From: Prionace glauca
Lineage: Eukaryota > Chordata > Chondrichthyes > Carcharhiniformes > Carcharhinidae
DNA: 64,000 nucleotides
NCBI GenBank assembly: GCA_037974335.1
Contig: CM075755.1
Span: 9,674,284 to 9,738,283 of the forward strand
Reading direction: 5' to 3'
In this document: positions 43,849 through 54,344 of the stretch, piece after piece
Position numbering within the stretch: position 1 is the stretch's first letter
How the letters are laid out: each line of letters opens with the position of its first letter
Translations under genes and position numbers: made by a program
The notes under the pieces: generated by a model
What the model was told of the DNA's origin: nothing
What the model saw: the letters and a program-made list of their open reading frames with translations, nothing else
Database searches by the model: none

Positions 43849-44143
43849 CATAGGGGTGACAAAACTAAAACTCTTCTAATCCACCATGGCACAGGAATGA
43901 AAGTATTAACTGCGGCTTGGTCTATAGAGCTTCTGGCCTCTGATGCAACCTTTCCAGGTTCACGGCCCACACCTGGAGAATTGAGGTGGACACTCCAGTG
44001 AGGGAGTGCTGAACTCTCCGATATGTTGAACTGAGGCTGCCATTCCTCTCTGGGAGGAGAGATGGTGGGGGGAGGGAGGGGAATGTACTACAGCTGTACC
44101 TCAAAGAAGAGCACAGGAGTTGTCCCATGGCGCCAAGGCCAGA

Positions 44144-44537
44144 ATTTAGCCCCCTCCTCCCACCCCCCAATATCACTAAAACAATTTCACGGCAGAGGTG
44201 CGAAAATTAACCTTAAGTTTATTAGCGTCACAGATAGGCTTACATTAACACTGCAGTGAAGTTATTTTGAAAATCCCCAAGTCACCACACTCTGGTGCCT
44301 GTTCGGGTACACTGAGGGAGAATTTAGCATGGCCAATGCACCCTAACCAGCACATCTCTTGGACTGTGGGAGAAAAGCTAAGCACCCAGGATAAACCCTC
44401 ACAGAAATGGTTGCTGGGGAGAGGCGGGGTGGGGGGAGAGAGTATGTACAGACTCCGCACAGATAATGATTCAAGGCTGGGAATTGAATCCGATAGAGGT
44501 GGAGAAGATTATGATAAAATTAGACAACATAGCCAAA
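44144..44537 (+). repeat. Inverted block of array unit 2, right arm
   Basis: As 39631-40045 but lacking about 20 bases at the SINE head end ('gcccccatgctgccccttg' is absent), a unit-specific deletion. Confidence 0.85.
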
Positions 44538-45262
44538 GATAAGTTCTTCCCTTGAGAAGATGATGAAAGGATTGGGAGAGACAGATTTTCCATTTTGGAT
44601 GAAAGATGCAGTGGGAAAATGAGGAAGAAACAGTGAGTGTAATGATCTGGAACTCACTGCCCACAAGACCTGTGGAAGCAAAGAATAAATCAAAGGGAAA
44701 CTGGATGCCAGTCCAGGGGAATAAACAGGCAGGGCTCTGGGTTAGATCACACGTTTGAGCCCTGGTGTGGGCCTTTGACCCTTGTGGCCAACTTAACACT
44801 GTAAATGGTTTCAGATAACAGTTTACTGCATTGAACTTTATCGATTTAGTAATAATTAGTTCTAGACAATGTGCTCACAGTGTGGTATATTCTCAATTGG
44901 AGTCTGTGAATGAATCATATATCAAGAATATTCGACAAATAAATAATAGACGAAATCAGTGCAGTACCTATAAGGAGAAAATGAACGTCATGTTTGTAAC
45001 TGTTTCTTTCTTTAGCTCATATTAATCAACGTTCTTTTCACTTTATCTCTGGATTTATCAAAGACTTTACAGAGTGTTCCTTTTTTTAGATGACGAAGAT
45101 ATGCAACTTGAATTTTCTGGCTCTGGTTCTGCATCTGATTCATCCGGTGTGTTAAGTGTTCCTTGATTTCATTCCGTGACTTTCTTACTGCCTGTTCCAT
45201 AATTGTATTTATTCATGAAGACTGCTTAGCTGATAATTACACTAATTTTTTTTCATTTGCTT

Positions 45263-45992
45263 GGAAACCTGAACTAAGGTGATGGCCTAGAGGTATTATC
45301 ACTAGACTCTTAACCCAGAAACTCAGTGATGTTCTAGTGACTCGTGTTCAAATCCCACCACGTAGATAGAGGAATTTGAATTCAATTTTAAAAAATCTGG
45401 GATTAAGAATCTACTGATGACCATGAAACCATTGTTGACTGTCGGAAAACCCCATCTGGTTTGCTAATGTCCTTTAGGAAAAGATATCTGCCGTCCTTAC
45501 CTGACTCTGGCCTACGTGTGACTCCAGAGCCACAGCAATGTGGTTGACTCTCAACTGCCCTCAGGCAACTAGCAATGGGCAATAAATGCAGATCAGCCAG
45601 CGACACACATGTCCCATGAATTAATTTTTTTTTAAAGTCACAGGGTGTGCGCATCGCAGCTGGGTCAGCATTTATTGTCCATCCCTAACTGTTCTCCATT
45701 TCAGAGGGCAGGTGAGAGTCAACCACATCACTCTGGCTCTCGAGTCACAAATAGGCCGGACCGGATAAGGACAGCAGATTTCCTTCCCTAAAGGGACATT
45801 AAGTGAACCAGATGGGTTTTTCCGACAATGGTTTCATAGTTATCATTAGATTTTCAATCCCAGATTATTTTTTATTATTGAATTCAAATTTCACCATGTG
45901 CTGTGGCGGATTTGAACCCTGGTGCCCAGAACATTGCACTGGCTTTCTGTGTTTTCAGTCCAGTGACAATATCACTATACCGTTGTTCCCCC
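45263..45992. repeat. Inverted SINE-B pair 5 (array)
   Basis: + strand 45263-45625 and minus strand 45626-45992. Just downstream, at about 46024-46043, unit 3 reads 'gacacagtgagcacgtgagg' where units 1 and 2 read 'gatgggtccaagttggcgg', a local replaced patch. Confidence 0.85.
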
Positions 45993-46289
45993 ACAGCATT
46001 GGGCTTTCTCCAAATGGAAAGAGTGACACAGTGAGCACGTGAGGAGGCAGGAGTTGGGTACACAGGGGTGACAAAACTAAAACTCTTCTAATCCACCACA
46101 GCGCGGGAATGAAAGTATTAACTGCAGCTTGGTCTATAGAGCTTCTAGCCTGTGATGCAACCTTTCCAGGTTCACGGCCCACACCTGGAGAATTGAGGTG
46201 GACACTCCAGTGAGCTCTCCGATATGTTGAACTGAGGCCGCCATTCCTCTCCGGGAGGAGAGATGCTGGGGGGAGGGAGGGGAATGTAC

Positions 46290-46704
46290 CCTTTGGCTAT
46301 GTTGTCTAATTTTATCATAATCTTCTCCACCTCTATCAAGGGGCAGCATGGGGGCCGGATTCAATTCCCAGCCTTGAATCATTATCTGTGCGGAGTCTGT
46401 ACATACTCTCTCCCCCCCACCCCGCCTCTCCCCAGCAACCATTTCTGTGAGGGTTTATCCTGGGTGCTTAGCTTTTCTCCCACAGTCCAAGAGATGTGCT
46501 GGTTAGGGTGCATTGGCCATGCTAAATTCTCCCTCAGTGTACCCGAACAGGCACCGGAGTGTGGCGACTTGGGGATTTTCAAAGTAACTTCACTGCAGTG
46601 TTAATGTAAGCCTATCTGTGATGCTAATAAGCTTAAGGTTAATTTTCGCACCTCTGCCGTGAAATTGTTTTAGTGATATTGGGGGGTGGGAGGAGGGGGC
46701 TAAA
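46290..46704 (-). repeat. Inverted block of array unit 3, left arm
   Basis: Almost identical to the left arms of units 1 and 2. It pairs with 48637-49051. Confidence 0.88.
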
Positions 46705-47156
46705 TGCTGGCATTAAACTTTATCAATTTTGTAATAATTAGTTCTAGGCAATGCGCTCACAATGCGGTATATTCTCGAGTTGGAGTCTGTGAATGAGTCA
46801 TATATCAAGAATATTAGACAAATAAATAATCGAAGAAATCAGTGGAGTACCCATAAGGAGAAAATGAAGGTCATGTTAGGGGACAATGTTGTCCCTTTTC
46901 CCTCTTATTTGTAACTGTTTCTTTCTTTGGCTCGTATTAATCCACATTCTTTTCACTATCTCTGGATTTTGCAGATCATTCCCAGCAAGATGAATTCTCA
47001 GGCTGTAATGTAACATCTTATTCATTTGGTAAGATATCTGTTCCTCGATTTAATTCTGTGACTTTCTCAGTGCCTGTTCCGTAATTGTATTTATACATGA
47101 AGAACGCTTAGCTGATAATTAAAGTAATTTAGGTTCATTTGCTTAGAAACCCGAAC

Positions 47157-47880
47157 TAAGGTGGTGGCCTAGAGGAATTATCATGAGACTCTTAACCCAG
47201 AAACTCAGCTGATGTCCTGGTGACCCGCATTTGAATCCTGCCATGGCAGATGGTGGAATTTGAATTCAACAAAAAAAAATCTGGGATTAAGAATCTGCTA
47301 AGGATCATTAAACCATTGTCAACTGTAGGAAAAACCCATCTGGTTCACTAATGCCCCTTTAGGGAAAGAAATCTGCCGTCTTTACCCGGTCTGGCCTACA
47401 TGTGACTCCAGAGCCACAGCAATGTGGTTGACTCTCAACTGCCCTCTGGCAACTAGCAATGGGCAATAAATGCAGATCAGCCAGTGACACACATGTCCCA
47501 TGAATTAATTTTTTAAGAAAGACACAGGGTATGGGCATTGTGGCTGGGTCAACATTTGTTATCCATCCTTAACTGTTTTCCATTTCAGAGGGCAGGTGAG
47601 AGTCAACCACATTGCAGTGGGTCTGGAGTCACATGTAGGCCAGACCGGATAAGGATGGCAGATTTCCTTCCCTAAAGGGACATTAAGATAACTAGATGGG
47701 TTTTTCTGACCATCGTCAATGGTTTCATGGTCATCATTAGATTTTCAATCCTAGATTATTTTTTATTATTGAATTCGAATTTCACCATGTGCTGTGGCGG
47801 GGCCAGGAGCCCAGAACATTGCACTGGCTTTCTGTGTTTTCAGTCCAGTGACAATATCACTATACCACTGTTCCCCCACA
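47157..47880. repeat. Inverted SINE-B pair 6 (array)
   Basis: + strand 47157-47510 and minus strand 47511-47880, ahead of the third minisatellite. Confidence 0.85.
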
Positions 47881-47944
47881 GCATTGGGCTTTCTCCAAAT
47901 GGAAAGAGTGATGGGTCCAAGTTGGCAGGAGGCAGGAGTTGGGT

Positions 47945-48341
47945 CCTGCTGACCAATCGGCACTCTCCCCCGCGGGACCTGCTGACCAATCGGCACTCTC
48001 CCCCGCGGGACCTGCTGACCAATCGGCACTCTCCCCCGCGGGGCCTGCTGACCAATCGGCACTCTCCCCCACGGGGCCTGCTGACCAATCGGCACTCTCC
48101 CCCACGGGGCCCGCTGACCAATCGGCACTCTCCCCCACGGGGCCTTCTGACCAATTGGCACTCTCCCCCATAGAGCCTACTGACCAATCGGCACTCTCCC
48201 CCACGGGGCCTTCTGACCAATCGGCACTCTCTCCCGTAGGGCCTACTGACCAATTGGCACTCTCCCCCATAGAGCCTACTGACCAATCGCCACTCTCCCC
48301 CGTGGGGCCTGCTGACCAATCGGCACTCTCCCCCGCGGGGC
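47945..48341. repeat. 33-bp CCAAT minisatellite, 12 copies
   Basis: Same length as the unit 2 array and the same variant order apart from single-base differences (for example CCAATCGG for CCAATTGG in the seventh unit). Confidence 0.95.
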
Positions 48342-48636
48342 CATAGGGGTGACAAAACTAAAACTCTTCTAATCCACCATGGCACAGGAATGAAAGTATT
48401 AACTGTGGCTTGGTCTATAGAGCTTCTGGCCTGTGATGCAACCTTTCCAGGTTCACGGCCCACACCTGGAGAATTGAGGTGGACACTCCAGTGAGGGAGT
48501 GCTGAACTCTCCGATGTGTTGAACTGAGGCTGCCATTCCTCTCCGGGAGGAGAGATGGTGGGGGGAGGGAGGGGAATGTACTACAGCTGTACCTCAAAGA
48601 AGAGCACAGGAGTTGTCCCATGGCGCCAAGGCCAGA

Positions 48637-49051
48637 ATTTAGCCCCCTCCTCCCACCCCCCAATATCACTAAAACAATTTCACGGCAGAGGTGCGAAAAT
48701 TAACCTTAAGTTTATTAGCGTCACAGATAGGCTTACATTAACACTGCAGTGAAGTTATTTTGAAAATCCCCAAGTCGCCACACTCCGGCGCCTGTTCGGG
48801 TACACTGAGGGAGAATTTAGCATGGCCAATGCACCCTAACCAGCACATCTCTTGGACTGTGGGAGAAAAGCTAAGCACCCAGGATAAACCCTCACAGAAA
48901 TGGTTGCTGGGGAGAGGCGGGGTGGGGGGGAGAGAGTATGTACAGACTCCGCACAGATAATGATTCAAGGCTGGGAATCGAATCCGGCCTCCATGCTGCC
49001 CCTTGATAGAGGTGGAGAAGATTATGATAGAATTAGACAACATAGCCAAAG
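48637..49051 (+). repeat. Inverted block of array unit 3, right arm
   Basis: Reverse complement of 46290-46704 with few differences. It retains the SINE head segment lost in unit 2. Confidence 0.88.
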
Positions 49052-49775
49052 ATAAGTTCTTCCCTTGAGAAGATGATGAAAGGATTGGGAGAGACAGATT
49101 TTCCATTTTGGATGAAAGATGCAGTGGGAAAATGAGGAAGAAACAGTGAGTGTAATGATCTGGAACTCACTGCCCACAAGACCTGTGGAAGCAAAGAATA
49201 AATCAAAGGGAAACTGGATGCCAGTCCAGGGGAATAAACAGGCAGGGCTCTGGGTTAGATCACACGTTTGAGCCCTGGTATGGGCCTTTGACCCTTGTGG
49301 CCAACTTAACACAGTAAATGGTTTCAGATAACAGTTTACTGCATTGAACTTTATCGATTTAGTAATAATTAGTTCTAGACAATGTGCTCACAGTGTGGTA
49401 TATTCTCAATTGGAGTCTGTGAATGAATCATATATCAAGAATATTAGACAAATAAATAATAGACGAAATCAGTGCAGTACCTATAACGAGAAAATGAACG
49501 TCATGTTTGTAACTGTTTCTTTCTTTAGCTCATATTAATCTACGTTCTTTTCACTTTATCTCTGGATTTATCAAAGACTTTACAGAGTGTTCCTTTTTTT
49601 AGATGACGAAGATATGCAACTTGAATTTTCTGGCTCTGGTTCTACATCTGATTCATCCGGTGTGTTAAGTGTTCTTCGATTTCATTCCGTGACTTTCTTA
49701 CTGCCTGTTCCATAATTGTATTTATTTTTGAAGACTGCTTAGCTGATAATTACAGTAATTTTTTTTCATTTGCTT

Positions 49776-50500
49776 GGAAACCTGAACTAAGGTGGTGGCC
49801 TAGAGGTATTATCGCTAGACTCTTAACCCAGAAACTCAGTGATGTTCTAGTGACTCGTGTTCAAATCCCACCACGTAGATAGAGGAATTTGAATTCAATT
49901 TAAAAAAATCTGGGATTAAGAATCTACTGATGACCATGAAACCATTGTTGACTGTCGGAAAACCCCATCTGGTTTGCTAATGTCCTTTAGGAAAAGATAT
50001 CTGCCGTCCTTACCTGACTCTGGCCTACGTGTGACTCCAGAGCCACAGCAATGTGGTTGACTCTCAACTGCCCTCAGGCAACTAGCAATGGGCAATAAAT
50101 GCAGATCAGCCAGCGACACACATGTCCCATGAATTAATTTTTTTTTAAAGTCACAGGGTGTGCGCATCGCAGCTGGGTCAGCATTTATTGTCCATCCCTA
50201 ACTGTTCTCCATTTCAGAGGGCAGGTGACAGTCAACCACATCACTCTGGCTCTCGAGTCACAAATAGGCCGGACCGGATAAGGACAGCAGATTTCCTTCC
50301 CTAAAGGGACATTAAGTGAACCAGATGGGTTTTTCCGACAATGGTTTCATAGTTATCATTAGATTTTCAATCCCAGATTATTTTTTATTATTGAATTCAA
50401 ATTTCACCATGTGCTGTGGCGGATTTGAACCCTGGTGCCCAGAACATTGCACTGGCTTTCTGTGTTTTCAGTCCAGTGACAATATCACTATGCCGCTGTT
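49776..50500. repeat. Inverted SINE-B pair 7 (array)
   Basis: + strand 49776-50138 and minus strand 50139-50500. The array is broken immediately after 'atgccgctgtt' by LINE sequence and resumes at 52212 with 'cccccacagcattgggcttt', the expected continuation. Confidence 0.85.
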
Positions 50501-50638
50501 CATAAGAACATAAGAACATAAGAAATAGGAGCAGGAGTAGGCCATCTGGCCCTTCGAGCCTGCCCCGCCATTCAATAAGATCATGGCTGATCTGTCGTGA
50601 CTCAGCTCCACCTTCCCACCCTTTCCCATAACCCTTAT
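50501..50638 (-). mobile_element. CR1 3' tail, minus strand
   Basis: Complement of the tail of the 25079-26005 subfamily ('cataagaacataagaacata', then 'aggccatctggcccttcgag'). Only about 140 bases remain, so it is an extreme 5' truncation. Confidence 0.85.
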
Positions 50639-51672
50639 GTTATGGTTGGTTGTGGATGGGTCTTTTTCGGAATGGAGGTCAGTCACCAGTGGGGTGCCCC
50701 AGGGATCTGTTCTGGGACCCTTGCTGTTTGTCATTTTCATAAATGACCTGGATGAGGAAGTGGAGGGATGGGTTAGCAAGTTCGCTGATGACACGAAGGT
50801 CGGTGGTGTTGTGGATGGTCTGGAAGGATGTCAAAAGTTGCAGCAGGACATAGATAGGATGCAGGAATGGGCGTAGAAGTGGCAGATGGACTTCAACGCG
50901 GATAAATGTGTAGTCGTCCATTTCGGCAGAACCAACGGGATGAACGAGTACACTATCAAGGGCAGGAGTCTTAGTAGCGTTGAAGAGCAGAAGGATCTCA
51001 GGGTCCGGATCCACAGGACTCTTAAATTGGCCTCGCAGGTGGAGAAGGCGTATGGTGTACTGGCCTTCATTAATCGAGGGATTGAGTTTAGGAGTCGGGA
51101 GGTAATGCTGCAACTTTACAGGACCCTTGTCAGGCCTCATTTGGAGTACTGTGCGCAGTTCTGGTCGCCTCTCTATAGGAAAGACGTAGAAGCTATTGAA
51201 AGGGTGCAGAGGAGATCTACAAGGACGCTGCCTGGACTGGGAGGCATGCCTTATGAAGATAGGTTGAGGGAGCTGGGACTCTTTTCCCTGGAGAGGCGAA
51301 GGCCGAGAGGCGACCCGATAGAGGTCCATAAAATGTTGAGAGGAATAGATAGGGTGAACTCTCAGAGGCTATTTCCCCGGGTTGAAATGGTCGCTACGAG
51401 AGGACACAGATTTAAGGTGCGGGGAGGGAAGTACAGAGGTGATGTTAGGGGTAAGTTTTTCACTCAGAGGGTGGTGAGTGAATGGAATCGGCTGCCGTCA
51501 TCGGTGGTGGAGGCGAACTCGCTGGGGTCTTTTAAAAGACTTCTGGATGAGTATATGGGGTTTAATGAGATTGGGGGTTATAGATAGGTCTATAGATTGG
51601 TAGGGTTGATGTGATCGGCGCAACTCGAGGGCCGAAGGGCCTGTTTGTGCTGTAATGTTCTATGTTCTATGA
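50639..51672 (+). mobile_element. CR1 LINE, 5'-truncated, young subfamily
   Basis: Starts just before the reverse transcriptase core ([33 protein letters not shown]). One in-frame stop (EWA*KWQMDF near 50874) precedes an open frame from 50886 to 51587 covering 'VVHFGRTNGMNEYTIKGRS', 'RPHLEYCAQFWSPLYRKDVE' and the complete C-terminus (FNEIGGYR). Tail 'atgttctatgttctatg'. Closest relative here is 4207-4514. Confidence 0.93.
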
Positions 51673-51948
51673 ATTGGAGGGGAATTTGGCCGCACAGTCG
51701 TAGATGTATAAGGAGTATAGTAGGGAGCTGAGAACACAGCCTTGTGGGGCACCAGTGTTGAGGATTATCGTGGAGGAGGTGTTGTTGCCTATCCTTACTG
51801 ATTGTGATCTGTGAGTTAGGGAGTTCAGGATCCAGTGGCAGAGGGAAGAGCCGAGGCCCAGGCCACGGAGTTTGGAGATGAGCTTTGTGGGAATAGTGTT
51901 GAAGGCTGAGCTGTAATCAATAAATAGGACTTCCCTACCTTTGGGAGA
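51673..51948 (-). mobile_element. Rex1/L2-type LINE, reverse transcriptase fragment, minus strand
   Basis: The minus strand reads [20 protein letters not shown], then '[20 protein letters not shown]' and [19 protein letters not shown]. The SSAFNTI and [10 protein letters not shown] motifs are those of Rex1/L2-type elements, not CR1. The catalytic dyad lies beyond the fragment. Confidence 0.75.
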
Positions 51949-51949
51949 A

Positions 51950-52211
51950 GATGTTGACCATCTACCTTATCTATGGCCATCATTATTTTATAGACCTCTA
52001 TACGATCACCCCTCAACCTCCTTCGCTCCAGGGAAAAAAGTCCCTGTCTATCCAGCCTCTCTTTATAACTCAAACCATTAAGTCCCAGTAGCGTCCTAGT
52101 AAACCTTCTCTGCACTCTTTCTAGTTTATAATTCTATACAGGGTGACCAGAACGCTACGCAGTATTTCAAGTGTGGCTTTGCCAATATCTTGTACAGCTT
52201 CAACAAGATGT
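51950..52211 (-). mobile_element. CR1 LINE, C-terminal fragment, minus strand
   Basis: The minus strand reads 'PHLKYCVAFWSPCIEL' near 52130-52175 and 'RRFTRTLLGLNGLSYKERLD', LFSLERRRLRGDRIEVYKI. It is truncated at both ends and is part of the composite insertion in the last array unit. Confidence 0.85.
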
Positions 52212-52439
52212 CCCCCACAGCATTGGGCTTTCTCCAAATGGAAAGAGCGATGGATCCAAGTTGGCAGGAGGCAGGAGTTGGGTACGCAGGGTTAACAAAA
52301 CTGAAACTCTTCTCCTCCATCATGGCAGAGGAGTTGTCCCATGGAGCTGAAGCCAGCATTTAGCTCCCCCCCCCCGCCTCCCTCACCCTCCCCAATATCA
52401 CAAAAACAATTTCACGGCAGTGGTGGGAAAATTAGCCCT

Positions 52440-52735
52440 AAGCTTATTAGTGTCACAAGTAGGTTTACATTAACATTGCAATGAAGTTACTGTGAAAGTC
52501 CCCTAGTTGCCACGCTCTGGCGCCTATTCGGGTACACCGAGGGAGAATTTAGCATGGCCAATGCACCTAACCAGCACGTCTTTCGGATTGTGGGAGGAAA
52601 CCAGAGCAGCTGGGGAAACCCACACAGATATGGGGAGAACATACAGTCTCGGCACAGACAGTGACCCAAAGCAGGAATCGAACCATAGTCCCTGATGCTG
52701 CAAGGCAACAGTGCTAACCACCGTCACCCAGCTTT
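52440..52735 (-). mobile_element. SINE-A subfamily II, minus strand, array edge
   Basis: 'gcttattagtgtcacaagta' marks the tail and 'gtgctaaccaccgtcaccca' the head. It is the equivalent of the right-arm SINE of the array units but more diverged, marking the old edge of the array. Confidence 0.85.
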
Positions 52736-52852
52736 TAAACTCTCAGCTGATGAGAAGGAAACACTGAGTAACAGACAATAGTTCAGTCTGTCGGAAAACA
52801 GATCTTTTCTTTTGGATGATTTTGCTTTCTTTTGCTGGTGATGAAAATAAAG

Positions 52853-52987
52853 GTATATTGTGTGGGCCCCATGCACAATATCAGACAACAAATGGAGCTT
52901 TGTCCTGCGTGTGTGAGGAAGGATATATCCCAAACTCAGGGAAAACTTTCTTCATTGATGGAACAGGATGCAGAATTCTAAGCACAG
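52853..52987 (+). CDS. Adhesion-GPCR-like gene, EGF-like exon
   Basis: A 135-base exon in an otherwise repeat-free island. It has an acceptor after 'gatgaaaataaag' (pyrimidine-rich 'ttttgctttcttttgct' upstream) and the donor GTGAAAG. Both ends are phase 1, as is usual for EGF exons. It encodes ILCGPHAQYQTTNGALSCVC, EEGYIPNSGKTFFIDGTGCR and ILST. The spacing CGPxA...SCxC...GY.P..G...F.G.GC resembles the EGF-like modules of ADGRE (CD97/EMR) and ADGRL4 receptors, extracellular modules used in cell contact. Only four cysteines are seen, at the positions of C2, C4, C5 and C6. The C3 position is Tyr and no C1 is present in this exon. An alternative is a start at 52816 (MILLSFAG), but that lacks a convincing signal peptide. 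Upstream exons were not found. Confidence 0.7.
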
Positions 52988-53100
52988 GTGAAAGTTTACC
53001 AAGACTCTTAAGCATTCAGAGGAACAAGAAATGCAAATATAAAGGCGCAACATGTAGTTGGAATTCTGAGTGTCTAAATAGAAAATGAATTAAAAAAGAA

Positions 53101-53394
53101 AACAGCAATATTTGGTTTTCACAGTGACTGATATTGGGCTTGGAGTTGGAGGGAATGCAGCAATGATTTATCAGTCATTTAAATATTGGCCAATCTGTAC
53201 TCAACTCCATTTCTTCACCTTTGCTCCATGTCACTTGATAGCCAAATCTAACTAGAATGCATCAACCCCAGTCTTACAATCTCCAAATCCCCCCAACCTC
53301 TTCCCTCTCCTTCCCCTGACATCCACAGCATTTAGGGCAGAAAATTCTGTGTGGAGATCAAAGGACAAAGTACAAAGGGGGTGAGTTAACTCAC
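53101..53394. other. Intronic, no feature recognised
   Basis: Non-repetitive in this window. No further EGF-like exon with splice sites was found. Confidence 0.4.
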
Positions 53395-53860
53395 TGCCAA
53401 AGGACAAAGAAGTGTACAGCACAGGAGCAGGCCCTTTGGCCCTCCTAGCCCACGTTTATCATGATGCCCTAACTAAACTAAAAAAAAAACTTCTGTCCTT
53501 ACTTGGTCTGTATCCCTCTATTTCTGCCCTCTTCTTGTTACCATCCAGATGCCTTTAAATGTTGCCTTTTAAAGTGCTAACTGCGGCTTGGTCTATGGAG
53601 CTCCTAACCTCTGATGCAATCTTTCCAGCCTGCTTCCACCACCTCCTCAGGCAGCGTGTTCCAAGCACCCACCATTCTCTGTGGGAAAAACTCCCCCCCC
53701 CCCCACCTGTGTCCCCTTGAATTGACTTTTCCATGCTAGGGAAAAAGCCTCTGACTATCCAACCTGTCTATAACTCTCATTTTGTGGACCTCTATCTGGT
53801 TTCCCCTCAGCCTCCACCTTTCCAGTGAAAGCAATCCTAGTTTATTCAAATGGTCACCCT
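53395..53860 (-). mobile_element. CR1 LINE 3' part, minus strand, with array-like insert
   Basis: 'caggccctttggccctccta' (tail), then 'ctgcttccaccacctcctca' and 'tgtccccttgaattgac'. Related to 1845-2500. Bases 53577-53628 ('ctaactgcggcttggtctat' onward) do not belong to CR1 and match the tandem array at about 39387-39440. Confidence 0.8.
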
Positions 53861-53997
53861 TACCTCCCTATCAGTGGGTCGTGTTATATCAATCCCAAGT
53901 CAGTCTGTGAAATGTGAAACTAGACTTTGATACTCTTCCTGATAATGGGTTTATTCTCGGAACACAGCAACTTCCTATCTACTGTCCTATTGTGGAG

Positions 53998-54335
53998 TGC
54001 ACGCTGATGGCACAGTAGTTCGCACTGCTGCCTCACAGCGCCAAGGACCTGCATTCAGATTCCCGGCTGTCTGTGAAGAGTCTGCATGTTCTCCCTGTGT
54101 CTGCGTGGGTTTTCTCCAGTTGCTCAAGTTTCCTTCCCCAATCCAAAGATGTGCAGGTTCGGTGCATTGGTCATCCTAAATTGCCTCTTACTGTCCCAGG
54201 ATAGCGGGTTAGTGGGATTAGTGAGATAAATATGTAGGATTATAGGGACAAGACCTAGGTGGGATTTGTATTGATGCAAATTTGATGGGCCAAATGGCCT
54301 CATTCTGCACTGTAGGGTTTCTATGGTTTCTGACC
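53998..54335 (+). mobile_element. SINE-A, subfamily I
   Basis: Head 'gatggcacagtagttcgcac', body, and tail 'ctgcactgtagggtttctat'. Nearly full length, in the first intron of the receptor-like gene. Confidence 0.9.
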
Positions 54336-54344
54336 TTCAAGCTA

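Larger units (their letters stand above)
35300..52735. repeat. Tandem higher-order array, about 3.5 units of 4.5-4.7 kb
   Basis: Anchors recur at fixed spacing: 'gttgggtacacaggggtgac' at about 36.88, 41.56 and 46.06 kb, and the minisatellite starts at 38774, 43452 and 47945. The periods are about 4.68 kb, then 4.49 kb. Units 2 and 3 are nearly identical by eye. Each unit consists of two related half-units sharing an AT-rich block, an inverted SINE-B pair and a SINE-C-like block. The halves differ by the 33-bp minisatellite and by the orientation of a block of about 415 bp. The fourth unit is partial and is split at 50501-52211 by LINE pieces, then resumes to 52735. No gene is encoded, and the long frames are repeat artefacts. 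Confidence 0.93.

Noticed and set aside
45012-45200. Basic 62-codon frame on the minus strand in the array's AT-rich block
   Set aside because: The equivalent frame is interrupted in the other array units by single changes, and there is no family similarity.
35300-52735. The array as purely an assembly duplication
   Set aside because: Units differ by minisatellite copy number, a 20-base deletion in unit 2, a replaced patch in unit 3 and scattered substitutions, so most copies are probably real. Long-read confirmation would still be decisive.
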